Shown here: piece by piece, positions 9,573 through 21,000 of the stretch
Layout: each line of letters starts with the position of its first letter
Numbering within the stretch: position 1 is the stretch's first letter
Origin: Amyelois transitella
Lineage: Eukaryota; Arthropoda; Insecta; Lepidoptera; Pyralidae
Reading direction: 5' to 3'
Length of the DNA stretch: 64,000 bases
Assembly: GCF_032362555.1 (NCBI RefSeq)
Contig: NC_083535.1
Span: 11,904,001 to 11,968,000 of the forward strand
Notes under the pieces: generated by a model
Database searches by the model: none
Seen by the model: only the letters and a program-made list of their open reading frames with translations
Told to the model about the DNA's origin: nothing
Position numbers and translations under genes: made by a program

Positions 9573-10839
9573 ATTTGTATTATTAATTTAACTTTACGCA
9601 AGAATGCAATCTAAAAACTATCAAAGGAACATGACTAACCAAAAAGAAGATATAAAGTAAAAAAAATGTTAATAAATAGAATTCAAATTTTTATGTACAA
9701 TTGTTGATTTACTGAACTAACAAACACACAAAGCAATGACAGCGAGTGACAACGAACTGACACTGTCAAACATGGCAACGACATTCTAAGATGATCCCAA
9801 GCAAGCATAGCAATTTAAAAATAAGAATAAGTAGAAATGTTATAGTTAAGACTCACAAGTTTCGCAACTTCTATTTAGCATTAAGTTACATTTAAAAAAG
9901 TGACAAGATTCCTTGTAATGAATTGGTAATTCACGCGCTTCTTTGCATTAATTTAAATGTGTAGGGCGGAGTGTTCTATTTATCCGTAAAATTTAAAGAA
10001 TAAATAAGTAGGTACATTTATACATAATTAATATTTTTATTTTCCTTCGAGTCTTGATTTGGATAATTTAACTTCACTCGTTTTCTGATAAGTTTTATCT
10101 AAAATGTTTGAATATGAAGGGCATGTGGTTCAATCAGGTATTACGGCGCTATGTTTGTATAGTAAACCACCGTCCACAGCCTACTACATCGTCAAAATTT
10201 CAAATAATCTAACCAAACTTTTCTATTAGATATTGTACTTTCACTCGAGTGTAATTGCTGACTCTCGATCTTCCCGCGCCAATTGCAACTCCTACAACTT
10301 TTAAACGGCTTAACTGATTTTGATTAAACATGAATAAGAACACTCGCACGTTAATCACTTTTAATCCAAAAGAATACTAGATTGAAATCGCTTTATCCGT
10401 TGGTAAGATAAGACACTCAGACAGACACTTCAAACTTATAACACCCTTCTTTTTCTGTTGGGTGTTAATACTAAGATAGTACCTAATTGATCGATGTTCG
10501 AACTTGAAAGATATTCACAAAAAAATCACAATTGGGGATCTACGATGTCGTACGTACCTTTAATGTAGCAGTTTCTCGGAATAATTAAGAAAAGGGTCGT
10601 TTCGAGTGCGCCAGGAAAATTATTGAGGTGCCTTGCGTAATTAAAAACAGACAACGCATGCGGATAATTATATTAGAACTATTACATTTAATTTACTAGA
10701 AATTGTCATTATATCACAGCATTGTTTATTTTTGGTACCTATTCACTATGTATATTTAGCAAAACATGACCAAAACGAATGATAATAATACGACACTTTT
10801 AAGCTAAACATTTATAAATTAGTAACTGCTAACATTATA
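9573..10839. other. spacer between the hydrolase paralogues
   Basis: No gene seen. 10220-10480 resembles a degraded Helitron-type repeat (CTACAACTTTTAAACGG, ACACTCAGACAGACAC). The region just above 9572 should hold the promoter of copy 1; I see no clear TATA box. Confidence 0.4.
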
Positions 10840-11583
10840 TTAAAGTTTTAGTTCATTTCGTTCTATAGCTTTGGCTAAGATTTGTAAACTTGGAAATACA
10901 TGTTCTGGCGCTGGTGTAGATTTCTCAGATTGATTTGTCAGTAGATTTTCAGGGCTAGGCACAATAAGGGCATGCCATTCAGCACTTATTGCTGCCTCAT
11001 AATCCTTCCGCATATCATTTCCAATATGAAGACATTCTTTCGGATTACTCAATCCAAATTTCTTCATAGCGTGAATGAATATTTGTTTATCAGGTTTACT
11101 GCATCCAACCTCATAAGAAGTAATGATAAATTTGAATTGCTTTAATATACCTACATTTCTTAAAATATCATGCAGGCGTGGATCAAAGTTGGAAACAACT
11201 CCCAACATGATTCTTTTTTTCTCAAGAGCATTAAGCAAGTATCGGCCTCCTTCAGCAACGCACCATAATTTAGGCGATTTATATTCTTCTATCAGAATTT
11301 CTGAAATAGCAAGGTCCTTGTCCTTGGGCACTTGACCTTCAAAAGTCTTTTCTATAACTTTCTGCCACCATTTGTTCCATGGTATAATACGTTTACCAAA
11401 GTTAGGAAACTTTTTCCACATGAAGTTGTATGAATCGATGAATTTTTCTTTTACATCTTTTTCAGTTCCTGTGAACCCGTAATCTTTGGCAATAAGTGTA
11501 TAATAAGACCATGGCGGTATACGAAATTTTAATAAGGTGTTCGTTGCATCAAAAGTTACTAATCTGATTCCACGGAGACTCAT
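10840..11583 (-). CDS. HAD-like hydrolase, HDHD3/Reg-2 type, copy 2
   Basis: A single-exon ORF of 247 aa, alignable with copy 1 along its whole length and identical at roughly seven of ten positions by eye. Motif I FDATNT (Asp12), motif II VVSNFD (Ser131) and motif III SKPD (Lys163) are kept. Motif IV is HIGNDMRKD: the first of the two acidic residues is Asn189 where copy 1 has Asp. The conserved small residue after motif IV (AISAG in copy 1) is Glu here (AISAE). The frame is fully open, so selection has kept it, perhaps with altered Mg2+ binding or a changed role. It most likely arose by tandem duplication. Confidence 0.9.
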   Translation of the reverse strand: MSLRGIRLVTFDATNTLLKFRIPPWSYYTLIAKDYGFTGTEKDVKEKFIDSYNFMWKKFPNFGKRIIPWNKWWQKVIEKTFEGQVPKDKDLAISEILIEEYKSPKLWCVAEGGRYLLNALEKKRIMLGVVSNFDPRLHDILRNVGILKQFKFIITSYEVGCSKPDKQIFIHAMKKFGLSNPKECLHIGNDMRKDYEAAISAEWHALIVPSPENLLTNQSEKSTPAPEHVFPSLQILAKAIERNELKL

Positions 11584-12626
11584 TGATATCAGTTAGCAAT
11601 AAAATAACAAGAAACTCAACAAAAATCTAATTAGTATCAAAAACATAACATTAACCCTATTGTTCAATAATCCGTCCTGTCAGCAAAGACGTATATTCAC
11701 TATGTACCGTCAGAGTGATAGATTTTATTTTTTGTCTATTTCACGCATCGCCATTTTTCGTTGATGTTACAATTTGATCTCATGCTTGGAGCAAAGCGGT
11801 TTTTCCATTTCAGAAATTTGTTACATAAGTTGATACGAGTACTTAGGAAATTAGATGCTGGCAGTATGTATCAATTAATAGTTAATAAATAATTTTTAAC
11901 TTGATTTTGCACAGACGTAAACATTTTTAAATCTGTAATACCCATTTAGTAAATAAGACAGATATTATTGTAAATAAATAATTTGCTAAACTAAGTCTAT
12001 CTATTAATAATTTCGATTTCGATTGTCCGAAATAGATATGATGAAGTTTTAAATCTAGATAATTAAGCTTCTTTTACGCAATTCGTATTTAAACAAACGA
12101 AAAACGGGGACAGTCTGGTGTGAAGCTCCGGTTCGATTGTGTGGCGTGAATAGCAGTACATCGCGTCGTCCGAAGGTTCAGCCGTATCAAGTTCCATCGT
12201 CCTAACACCAGAAGAAAGGCATTATAACTTATATATGTACTGTACTAGCACATTAACCTACCCAAATTAATTGTGGACTTGTCTTTAATACCGCTGTTCG
12301 GTCATAATGACGTTCAATATTAAAGACATAGTGACTAATAATAATTTCTCTAAAATCCTGGAAAAGAAAAGTAAATCTACGGTCTATGGTTGAAGTTGGC
12401 AGTTTTGTCTGTTTCCTTGGTTGGCAAAACCTTTTATTGATTGACAATGACAACATTGACATGACAAAATAATATTAACATTTCGTTTCGAAATTCGTTC
12501 GTGTTCGTATTTATTTTCATGTTTCGTGCACGCAGTCTTACTCAATTGCCCGTAATTTACATAAAATTTTAAATTACAACAATACATGGTAATAAAAATA
12601 TTGTGTGATAAGTTTTAAAATCAGGG
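11584..12626. other. intergenic region, includes the selenoprotein K promoter
   Basis: No gene or clear repeat. 12105-12230 is GC-richer than its flanks and not repeated elsewhere in the window. The 5' UTR and promoter of the next gene should fall in the last 200 bases. Confidence 0.4.
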
Positions 12627-15466
12627 ATGGCGTACGTGAAAGGAGGTAAGTATTACATTTAATTTGATAGTACAAATAATTCCAATCATCGCGAGATAAG
12701 GCCACGTCAGTGTTTAAACTATGGTTCTTTGTTAAATTTAAGTTAAAATTAACTTCCTGCCCTCGTTTTTTATCAGGATGACCTTATGTTTTACAGTGTA
12801 AACGCTTATGCGAATTTTCCAGTAAATAACTTTATTTTAGTTATTCGCCTATTACTACTTGTTTGCGAAATGAAATTATTTTTATATGATTAGTCTTTAA
12901 TAATCGAAAAATAAATATCTGCATTTCTTGTAAAATGGTTTTATCCCAGAAACTAGAATCTGCTAAGTAACCTGTGGCTTGGAACACCACATATAATTAA
13001 AAATTTTGCGTTAAAATGTATAGATTTTTGGTAATGAAATTGTTCAAGTAATAGTTTTGATAAAGTAATCTGGTTGAGGTTGATAGGCACAGACTACCTC
13101 CATCTTTGATCCTTACATACTATACCAGGGCAAGATTGGGAAGTAAAAGCAGACTACGGGATAACAAAACTTTACTTTGGTAACTAATAAAAACAAACTT
13201 GCTCCCTAACTAGAGTGCATACCGCACCAATTCATGTGCAGTTTAGTGACTGACTTGTTCCCAGAAGAACCTATAATGTTGCCTGCTATAAAACTTATTT
13301 TGTCAGGATTTTCACTGATTTATTATTAAATGAAACATTTTTTTCAGATGGCACATTGGTGCAGAAGAATTCCAGCATTTTTGGATGGTTCTGGGCGGTA
13401 TTAAACTTTGTGTATTTGCTGTAAGTACTAATTTTACTATTACTGCATTTTATTGATTGACATAAAATAATATTGTGTATGTTAATATATATATTATATA
13501 TTATTTATAGTTGCAAACTGGCTTTTGCCTGCCGCTCCGCCCACATGAATCTAAAATATACCAAAATAAAATATACAAGTTATGTGATTTTTTAAAATTA
13601 ACCTTTTGGCCATGATTAGCTAACTTCAATCATACTTTTCATTCATGAAAAAAAATATAAGGAGACAGACTAGGTGCTTCTCAGTTCACCTTTATGCCAT
13701 TTTATAACATTTGGCTTTAAAATTTAAAAATAATTAAATGATGATAAAATATTGATAACATTTATCTTATTAATAAAATACTAGCGAACCGCCCCGTCTT
13801 CGCACGGGTGCAAAATTCGGAAAAAATTATACATAAAAACCTTCCTCTTGAATCACTCTACCTGTTACAAAAAACCGCATCAAAATCCGTTGCGTAATTT
13901 TAAAGATTTAAGCATACAGACAAACAGACTAAAATAGCAACTTTGTTTTATACTATGTAGTGATGTATGTTAATAGTAATAATCTAAAATCAAATCTCTA
14001 ATTTTCCAGGATTCAAACCTTGATCAACCCTAATTATGGCAAGCATGGAGACAAATACGTGAGGGATTTCAGACCACCTGGCAGTGGGTGAGTAATAACA
14101 GTATTCTGGGATGTTTGTGCTCCGTGTTGATTTTCAGTATGTGAATCATTGCTAAATGATACACATGCTGAGGAACGAACAGGTGTAATGTTTTTGGGTG
14201 TGTTTCTTTGTATGTGTGTGTACTTACTAACATTATTTTTATGATTTTTTTTTTACTAACAAAAATTGATCCAAAGTTGCGTATTGAATAAATGATACAT
14301 ACATACATACATAAAATCACGCCTCTTTCCTGGGGTAGGCAGAGACTACTTCTTTCCACTTGCCACGATCTCCGCATATTTCCTTTGCTTCATCCACATT
14401 CAAAACTCTCTTCATGCAAGCTCGGCGGTTTCGGGTACTTTTGACCTGACCCTTTACCAGGATGTCCTTAATTTGATCAAGATACGTTCGTCTAGGATAA
14501 ATGATTATTATATTATATTATATTATTATAATTTTGAGCATTAAAAATTTTATTTCCATATAATAAAAATGTTGAAATTGTAAACCATCACGTCCAGACT
14601 ATTTGTTAGTGTTACCTTGAACTAGCTCTCTTGCATGGTACTCCCAGCGCCGTTTTGTTCGCGCTAATAACTATCGCCTTTTCACTTTTTATAATGACGT
14701 GAAACAGGAAAGCGTTAGTTTTTGAGATAAAAACGACGTCGCGCTGTCCATGCTATAGGGGCAGTTTGGGTTGGTTCCTCTCGCTTGTGAGAACCTAACT
14801 AACCTGAATGAGAGGAACCTAACCCAAACTGTACCTAACCCATACCCATACTAATCTTATCTCTAAGATGGATTTTTGTATTGTGTAAAAACCTGAGCCA
14901 GGATCTTGGTTACAGGCAACTGTGGTCTCTTCTCATTAGTTCTAGTTGCATCCTCAACTATGTTTCTAAAGTCAACACGACTTGAATGTGTTGAGTTTTG
15001 GCATGGCATGGCATTTAGCATAAAGATGGTTTAAATGACTAGTCTTGCATTCCCACTTTTCTAGAGGGGACTTATGATAACTTTTCTAATAAAAAGTGAA
15101 CCACCTCCAATTGCTATCCTCTTTTTTGAAGTGGGATAAATTTCTAAAACATTCTCGCAAGTATCATATTTTCTTGATAACCGCATCAAAATCAGTTCAA
15201 CAAAACGCGATAAAATGGCAGACAAACATACATACATACATACAAGTGAAATTGAGAACCACCTTTTATTTAAAGGCGGTTTTAAATAATCAGGTCCAAC
15301 TTGCTCGGTTTTAAAGAAAGAAAAATGCATTTTTAATATGGTAATTAAATAAATTGATTTAAATTTCAGGCCTCCAAAACCGCCCACGAGAAAATTCGGC
15401 GGCTTCGGTCCATCCGGCTCTGGACCATCGCCACCACCAATGGGAGGATGCGGCTGTGGGGGTTAA
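12627..15466 (+). CDS. SELENOK: selenoprotein K homologue, Cys form
   Basis: Four coding exons join exactly: 12627-12645, 13348-13420, 14010-14087 and 15370-15466 (TAA). All borders are GT-AG and the total is 267 nt, 88 aa plus stop; human SELENOK is 94 aa. Order: short lumenal N-terminus, one membrane segment around residues 18-38 (FGWFWAVLNFVYLL), then a Gly/Pro/Arg-rich cytosolic tail ending PSPPPMGGCGCGG. In vertebrates the Sec sits in the PPPMAGGU motif; the aligned codon here is TGC, Cys84. Loss of Sec is known for Lepidoptera. SELENOK is an ER membrane protein in ERAD and protein palmitoylation complexes. AATAAA signals lie at 15818 and 15828. Confidence 0.93.
13781..13963 (-). mobile_element. 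HelB, 183-bp Helitron
   Basis: CTAG end at 13781-13784 and TC end at 13962-13963, flanked by A and T in the Helitron manner. It lies in intron 2 of the selenoprotein K gene. Confidence 0.85.
14299..14494 (-). repeat. LINE-A 3'-end fragment
   Basis: On the minus strand it reads RRTYLDQI, then the Arg-rich stretch NRRACMKRV-like and the SAYP end, with a (CATA)n tail on the plus strand at 14299. It lies in intron 3 of the selenoprotein K gene. Confidence 0.85.
14664..14763. repeat. copy 2 of the unnamed dispersed repeat
   Basis: It aligns with 2750-2843: TAATAACTAT, TGACGTGAAAC, GCGTTAGTTTTT, GATAAAAACGACGTCGCGC, then GGGGCAG. Confidence 0.6.
14762..14831. repeat. inverted repeat, about 21-bp arms
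   Basis: CAGTTTGGGTT-GGTTCCTCTC at 14762-14782 pairs with 14810-14831 with one unpaired base; the spacer is 27 bases. It abuts the dispersed repeat. Confidence 0.8.
15070..15270. repeat. MITE or Helitron-like fragment
   Basis: ACCGCATCAAAATCAGTTCA and a (CATA)n stretch; related phrases occur at 6720-6870 and 21500-21680. Confidence 0.4.
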
Positions 15467-15817
15467 ACTATAAAACGTGATCAAGAAACTTGGCAGTTGG
15501 GCAATACCCGTTAATCACCGCAGTCTTGTATATGTATGTAGATTGATGTTAAGTTAGTAAGTGGTACTATATGTAAACTATTCGGGTATATGTGCAACTG
15601 ATCGTTTTTTATATATGACTGAGGCGGTTAAAGGGTTAAAGGTAAGATTTGATAATAATAGGTAAGAAATTTCCCGTGGAATATTTCGAGAAATTTGATC
15701 TGTCGATGATCTGAATAAAATCACCACCATCTGCCAAGTTTCAACATTTCAAGTTATTTTTTTTCTCAAGGAGTTGGCTCGCTTTATTTAACAACAATCT
15801 TCCTGCATTTGAAGGCG

Positions 15818-15833
15818 AATAAAGTTCAATAAA
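15818..15833 (+). terminator. candidate polyadenylation signals of selenoprotein K
   Basis: AATAAA at 15818-15823 and again at 15828-15833, about 350 bases after the stop. Confidence 0.5.
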
Positions 15834-15839
15834 TTTATT

Positions 15840-17080
15840 GTATTAATAACAATCATTATTATCAATTACATTCAAATAAAATTATAGGAATAGCTTGACT
15901 TTTGCATTGAATATTAAAAAAATAATAATAATATTATGAACAGAATTATTTTTTTATAAATGATATTTTAACTAAACCATTCATTTATATGTTCGCACAT
16001 GCTAATCGCTGGAATTACTAGACACATTTTTAATGAATATTGTTTTTTTTTTATTAATTGGAATTGATTAAAATTGGTGCAATAATTTTCTTTCTCAGTA
16101 TATTTCATATATCTCGGTATGTTACTTTAATTCATTATATGTAGTTAATAAATTAATAAATATACAAAGATCTTGCAACGTTAAATAATATTACTTTAGT
16201 GTTTTTATTGTTTTGCATTCGTTTAATGATTAATTTATCCGTCTAATACTGAAAGTCAGTCTGAAATAAAATATTGACATTGATTTAATTTTATTAATAT
16301 TAAATATTTTATTATTGAACTTATTTTCGTAAATATTTTACTATAAATAGAATTTAATAGTAATCTTAGCTACTCTTAATAAAGCTTTTTATTTCGTAAT
16401 ATAAGTTACCTATTGTAAATAAGGTTAAGTAGATATAAATGTTAACTGTTACTTAAAATTATTAATATTTTTTCATTAAATAATGTTTCATTTAATCAAT
16501 GTGTATTTGGCGTGCCAACTCCAAGCCATTGTGATCTAAAAAATTAATATTAATATAACATTAAAATACACTGTAAAAATAAATAATGATATTTTGGCCC
16601 TATATTATTTATTAATTGATACACGAGATAAAACAATACCTTAGTCGCCTCCTACAACACATACAGGTACATTATAGTGGTTATTATCTATATAACCGGT
16701 TTTAATAGTTTAGTAACTTTATGTTTAAGTAAATAATGTTTGTCGTCAATTTGTGATAGATATTTTGTTCGTAACTTCATAAATTAACTGAAATTGGACC
16801 TGAAGGAGGGTAAAAAAATAAAACGTACATAGTACGTACATAGTTTCTTTATTTTTAAGTACATTTTACTTCGATACGTATAATTTATAGCTAAGTTGTA
16901 TATATTTTTATAGTAATTATTAAAGTAAGGCAACTATTTCTTATTTTATAGATAGGTACGTGACCATGGTCCAAGGTTGATTAGGAATATAATTTGCGAG
17001 AGTTCTATGTGGGAATATCTTGGAGTATCGACTTAACTATAATAATGGGAATTTGCATGGTTTTTGTTAAACAAGCATGT
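15840..17080. other. AT-rich intergenic region
   Basis: Very AT-rich, many runs of TTAATA and TTTATT. No gene or recognised repeat. Confidence 0.5.
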
Positions 17081-17088
17081 ATTTATAC

Positions 17089-17200
17089 ATACATACATAC
17101 ATACCAGCACGCCTGTTTCCCATTGGGGTAGACAGAGACTATGGAATTGCACTTGCTACGATCCTTACAGACCTCTCCCGCTATACAATATATATTCTCC
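17089..17200 (-). repeat. 3' end of a LINE related to LINE-A
   Basis: (CATA)n followed by CCAGCACGCCTGTTTCCCAT and GGGGTAGACAGAGACTA. It is a subfamily of the LINE-A end; the same variant recurs at 58760. Confidence 0.6.
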
Positions 17201-17627
17201 CGCCCGCTATGTATTTATATAACCAGAAATAATAAATTGCTTCTGGTTTTTTTTTAATAATCTTAAAATACGTACTAATGACATTCTTACTGAAATTTTA
17301 AAATAAAAATACGTCTGATTTTTCTTTGGAATGATTTTGTAGGTATACTTGTTTCAGCAATAGCTTCGCGTTTATATTAAATTTATATAAATTTGTATTT
17401 TTTTATGTAAGACCACGCATCACTAATAAAGTATCTAGTCCAATTTTGATAAAAAAAAATAACATATCTGGAAGTTGTCACTTTGATTTGTTTATTTAGA
17501 AAAGGGCCACTCGGCGATAACTTTTATTAATTTTATTTTCTCAAAATGTCAGTAGGAATGTCTATACAAACTAACTACACATACATAGATACTAATTTAG
17601 GATTATTAAAAAAAGACATCAAATTAA

Positions 17628-17633
17628 TTTATT
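17628..17633 (-). terminator. candidate polyadenylation signal of tan
   Basis: AATAAA on the minus strand about 390 bases after the tan stop codon. Position only. Confidence 0.25.
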
Positions 17634-17755
17634 ATTTCTGATTATTTAAATAATAATGCGACTATATTCCACATATTACCTTGTACATGTAGTAACCATT
17701 CCCGGATCGTGGTCATAGACCGATCTTGGACTCCTCACACAGGATTGAACATTGA

Positions 17756-18012
17756 ACATACATACATATATATAATCACGTCTTTATCCCTTGCGGGGTA
17801 GACAGAGCCAACAGTCTTGAAAAGCCTGATAGGCCACGTTCAGCTATTTGGCTTTAAGATAGAATTGAGATTTAAATAGTGACAGGTTGCTAGCCCATCG
17901 CCTAAAATAATATTAAGTTTATAACCCTATCCTTAAGTCGCCTTTTACGACATCCATAGGAGAAATGGAGTGGTCCTATTCTTTTTTCTATTGGTACCGG
18001 GAACCACACGGC
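17756..18012 (-). mobile_element. SINE-A, full-length, just after the tan stop codon
   Basis: Complete from the head (ACCGGGAACCACACGGC on the plus strand) to the tail. It starts 10 bases after the stop and lies in the sense direction of tan, so it should form most of the proximal 3' UTR. Confidence 0.9.
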
Positions 18013-18022
18013 TGGATTGAAC

Positions 18023-21000
18023 TTAGATGTTAAACCTTATTGGTAATACTGCAACTGGTTCAGAGGCATTCGGTTTGTTGATGTAGATGCTCCAGGTCTT
18101 CTTGTCCAGGTCGAATATACCTGGAAAATGGAATTAAGGTATTTTATCTTGATGTATGATGACAAACTACAACTTTTGGCAAGTACTTTGGCGTCATACT
18201 ATCGTAATACTACGGGGTGTATGTAAAGATGGAACATGCCTTATTGTTCACCATTCTTTAAGGATTACTATTAATTTGTTTTGGCGGAAGGTCACGCCTA
18301 GAGTACCCTAAACCGAAGAGATGTGACAAGTGAAAATATGTGGTTATACTGCCTTACTCTTTCGAGGAAGAGGTATGATGTCATGTTTTAACAATCTGCT
18401 TGATGACAGATTCACTTCCCAAGGAGCCCTTTTGGAAGAGCAACATTACCTCAATTACCCAGGGACCAAGAATCCTCCTACCTGCGGCTATGGTCTTGAT
18501 GACGGACTCGGGGCGTTCCTGGAAGACGTTGAAGTCCTTCCCGCTGGAGTCAGACAGGATGTCTTCCACGTCTCGCCTGGTTTGCGGTGGAGCGTGGCTG
18601 TGGATCTTCTTCAGTCTATACTCGCTGCTGTCTATGATCAGACCTATCACTTCGGTTATGTTGAGGCGCATATAGCTGTAGGAAAAGATCACTACATAGT
18701 ATACAACAAAATCGCTATTTTAGTCTGTTTGTCTGTATGCTTAAATCTTTAAAATTACGCAACGGATTTTGATGCGGTTTTTTGTAACAGGTAGAGTGAT
18801 TCAAGAGGAAGGTTTTTATGTATAATTTTTTCAGAATTTTGCACCCGTGCGAAGCCGGGGCGGGTCGCTAGTTTTTGTATAAGTGATATTCTTTATAGGG
18901 TTTTATGGTGGTATAATGGGTACGGTGACAGAATAAAAATGCGTGGTGGGTGGCATATGATCAACTTTAAATCCTATTGCGGCCATGTGACAAAATTACT
19001 TACTTTAGTTTCATCGCTAACCGATGCTTTTACGGCGAGGAATGTGGAACCAACTGTCTTTATTTAGGGGAACTTAACCTATATTTGATTATTGCTATTA
19101 ACCTTGATATAATAAGGTTTGGGGTTGCCTGCGAACTTACTGAGATTGCGGGAGGCGCTTGGTGTAAAAACTTAAACCAAGATCGTCATCAGACGTACTT
19201 ACCCCGGGTTCCTATCCAAAGGTGACGCTCCCGGGACTAACAATAGGAAAAAGAAGTTAGGCTGGCGACGACAGAGTCTACCTAGCAGCTGACGGGAGAC
19301 TAGACCGCCGCCATTTTGGATCTATTGAACTCCTATTGTTACGACTGATATTCAAGACCGTTGGCTCTGTCTACCCCGTAAGGGATATAGACGTGATGAT
19401 ATGTATGTTTGTATGTACTATTGTAACGGAAATCTGAATGCATAATGTGCAAATATTATGACACTTAATTAGTAGTCTACTCATAGGACTAAGACCGTTG
19501 TAATAGGCGCACCAAGGGTTCCCCTGCAGAGAGATTATTAGATAACCTAGACTAACGTGATGGTGGGGAGGCCTATGTCAATGGACCTGACCAACAACTG
19601 GTTGCTGATGCATGAAGAACACACTTCATTCCAAATCAGCTTATTCTGTGTAATGAAATAATAATGTACAAAGTCAGCGAATAAAGGCTATATATTATTT
19701 AAAACGTGATGGTGATTTAAAAATTGAAGTCAATCATTCGGATTTCTAGTAGAAGCAGCTTACATGTTACAATGCACGAGCGGCTCCTTATCATATTTGT
19801 GTATATTCAGCAAAGACCGGTCTGCCTTGAAATCCGGGGCGACTTCCACGTTGTAGAGCTGGCGGTTGCCCCACGCTTCCGTCCAGATCATGTTGACAGA
19901 GAAACCGTTGCCGATTCCTAGTCCTTCGTCGAGCAGGATCCGTTCAGCGTCGTTGAAGCTTTTGGCGGCTAGTAAAGCTCTGGTGATGAATGTACGAGCT
20001 GGAAAAATCCATGGTTAGCGTCGAGGCACAAGTTCAAATCCTACCTAGGCTATGACTCATTTCTGAGTTTTGTACAATAGTTTGAGTGCAAAGCGATGCT
20101 CTTACTGCGAAAGAAAACAAGGATACTGCAGATTTAGGTAACTGGATTGTAACTATGATCCAATAAACATTAATTTCCCCTGCAAAGGCAGTGGTCAGAT
20201 GAGAGTCGGTTCGTGAAAATGCTGACTCACCCAATCAAATATCACGGTCAAAAGGCGCATCCCGAGGTCTTTCTTAGACCTTAGAGACGCCTGAACTGGT
20301 GGACTGATTTAATGAAATTTTGTATTATTGTTGTTGCCGTGTGGTTCCCGGCACCAATACAAATGCCGTGTGGTTTCTGGCACCAATACAAAAAAGAATA
20401 GGACCACTCCGTCTCTTTCCCATGGATGTCGTTTTACGACGGCTTATAAAATTGGGATTCTTCTTTTAGGCGATGGGCTAGCAACCTGTCACTATTTGAA
20501 TCTCAATCCTATCTTAAAGCCAAATAGCTGAACGTGGCCTGTCAGTCTTTAAAAGACTGTGGGCTCTGTCTACCCCGCAAGGGATATAGACGTGATTATA
20601 AGTATGTATGTTGTATTATTGTTTAAGTTCCATGTTCGCTCTATCAAAAATCTAGAAAAGCTAAAAGAGTATTACTCACGGGTATTCCCAGGTTTCAGTG
20701 CTGCTGGACTGAGGGTGTTGATGGAGAAGACCAGACCGTTTTCGTTGAAGCCCATGGTGTAGCCAGGCATATGGCCGGCGTAGCACAGCGATGAGAAACG
20801 TTCTTCCACGGCCTATGATTCATATGTTAATGTACCCAAGACATATGGTTCATATGTCGTCGGTAAATCATCCAACCAGTTTGATCGTAATCTGCCTGGC
20901 TTTCGGTGATCCGGCTGGGCAAATCACTATCGGCCCGATTTATCCAAAGACACATTTAAATATTAGGTACCTTTCTAGCATGAATTATGTAATTGGCTTT

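Noticed and set aside
18381..18692. 103-aa minus-strand ORF as a gene of its own
   Set aside because: It is tan exon 8 read through both splice sites.
18330..18752. 140-aa plus-strand ORF
   Set aside because: It is the antisense of tan exon 8 plus Helitron sequence.
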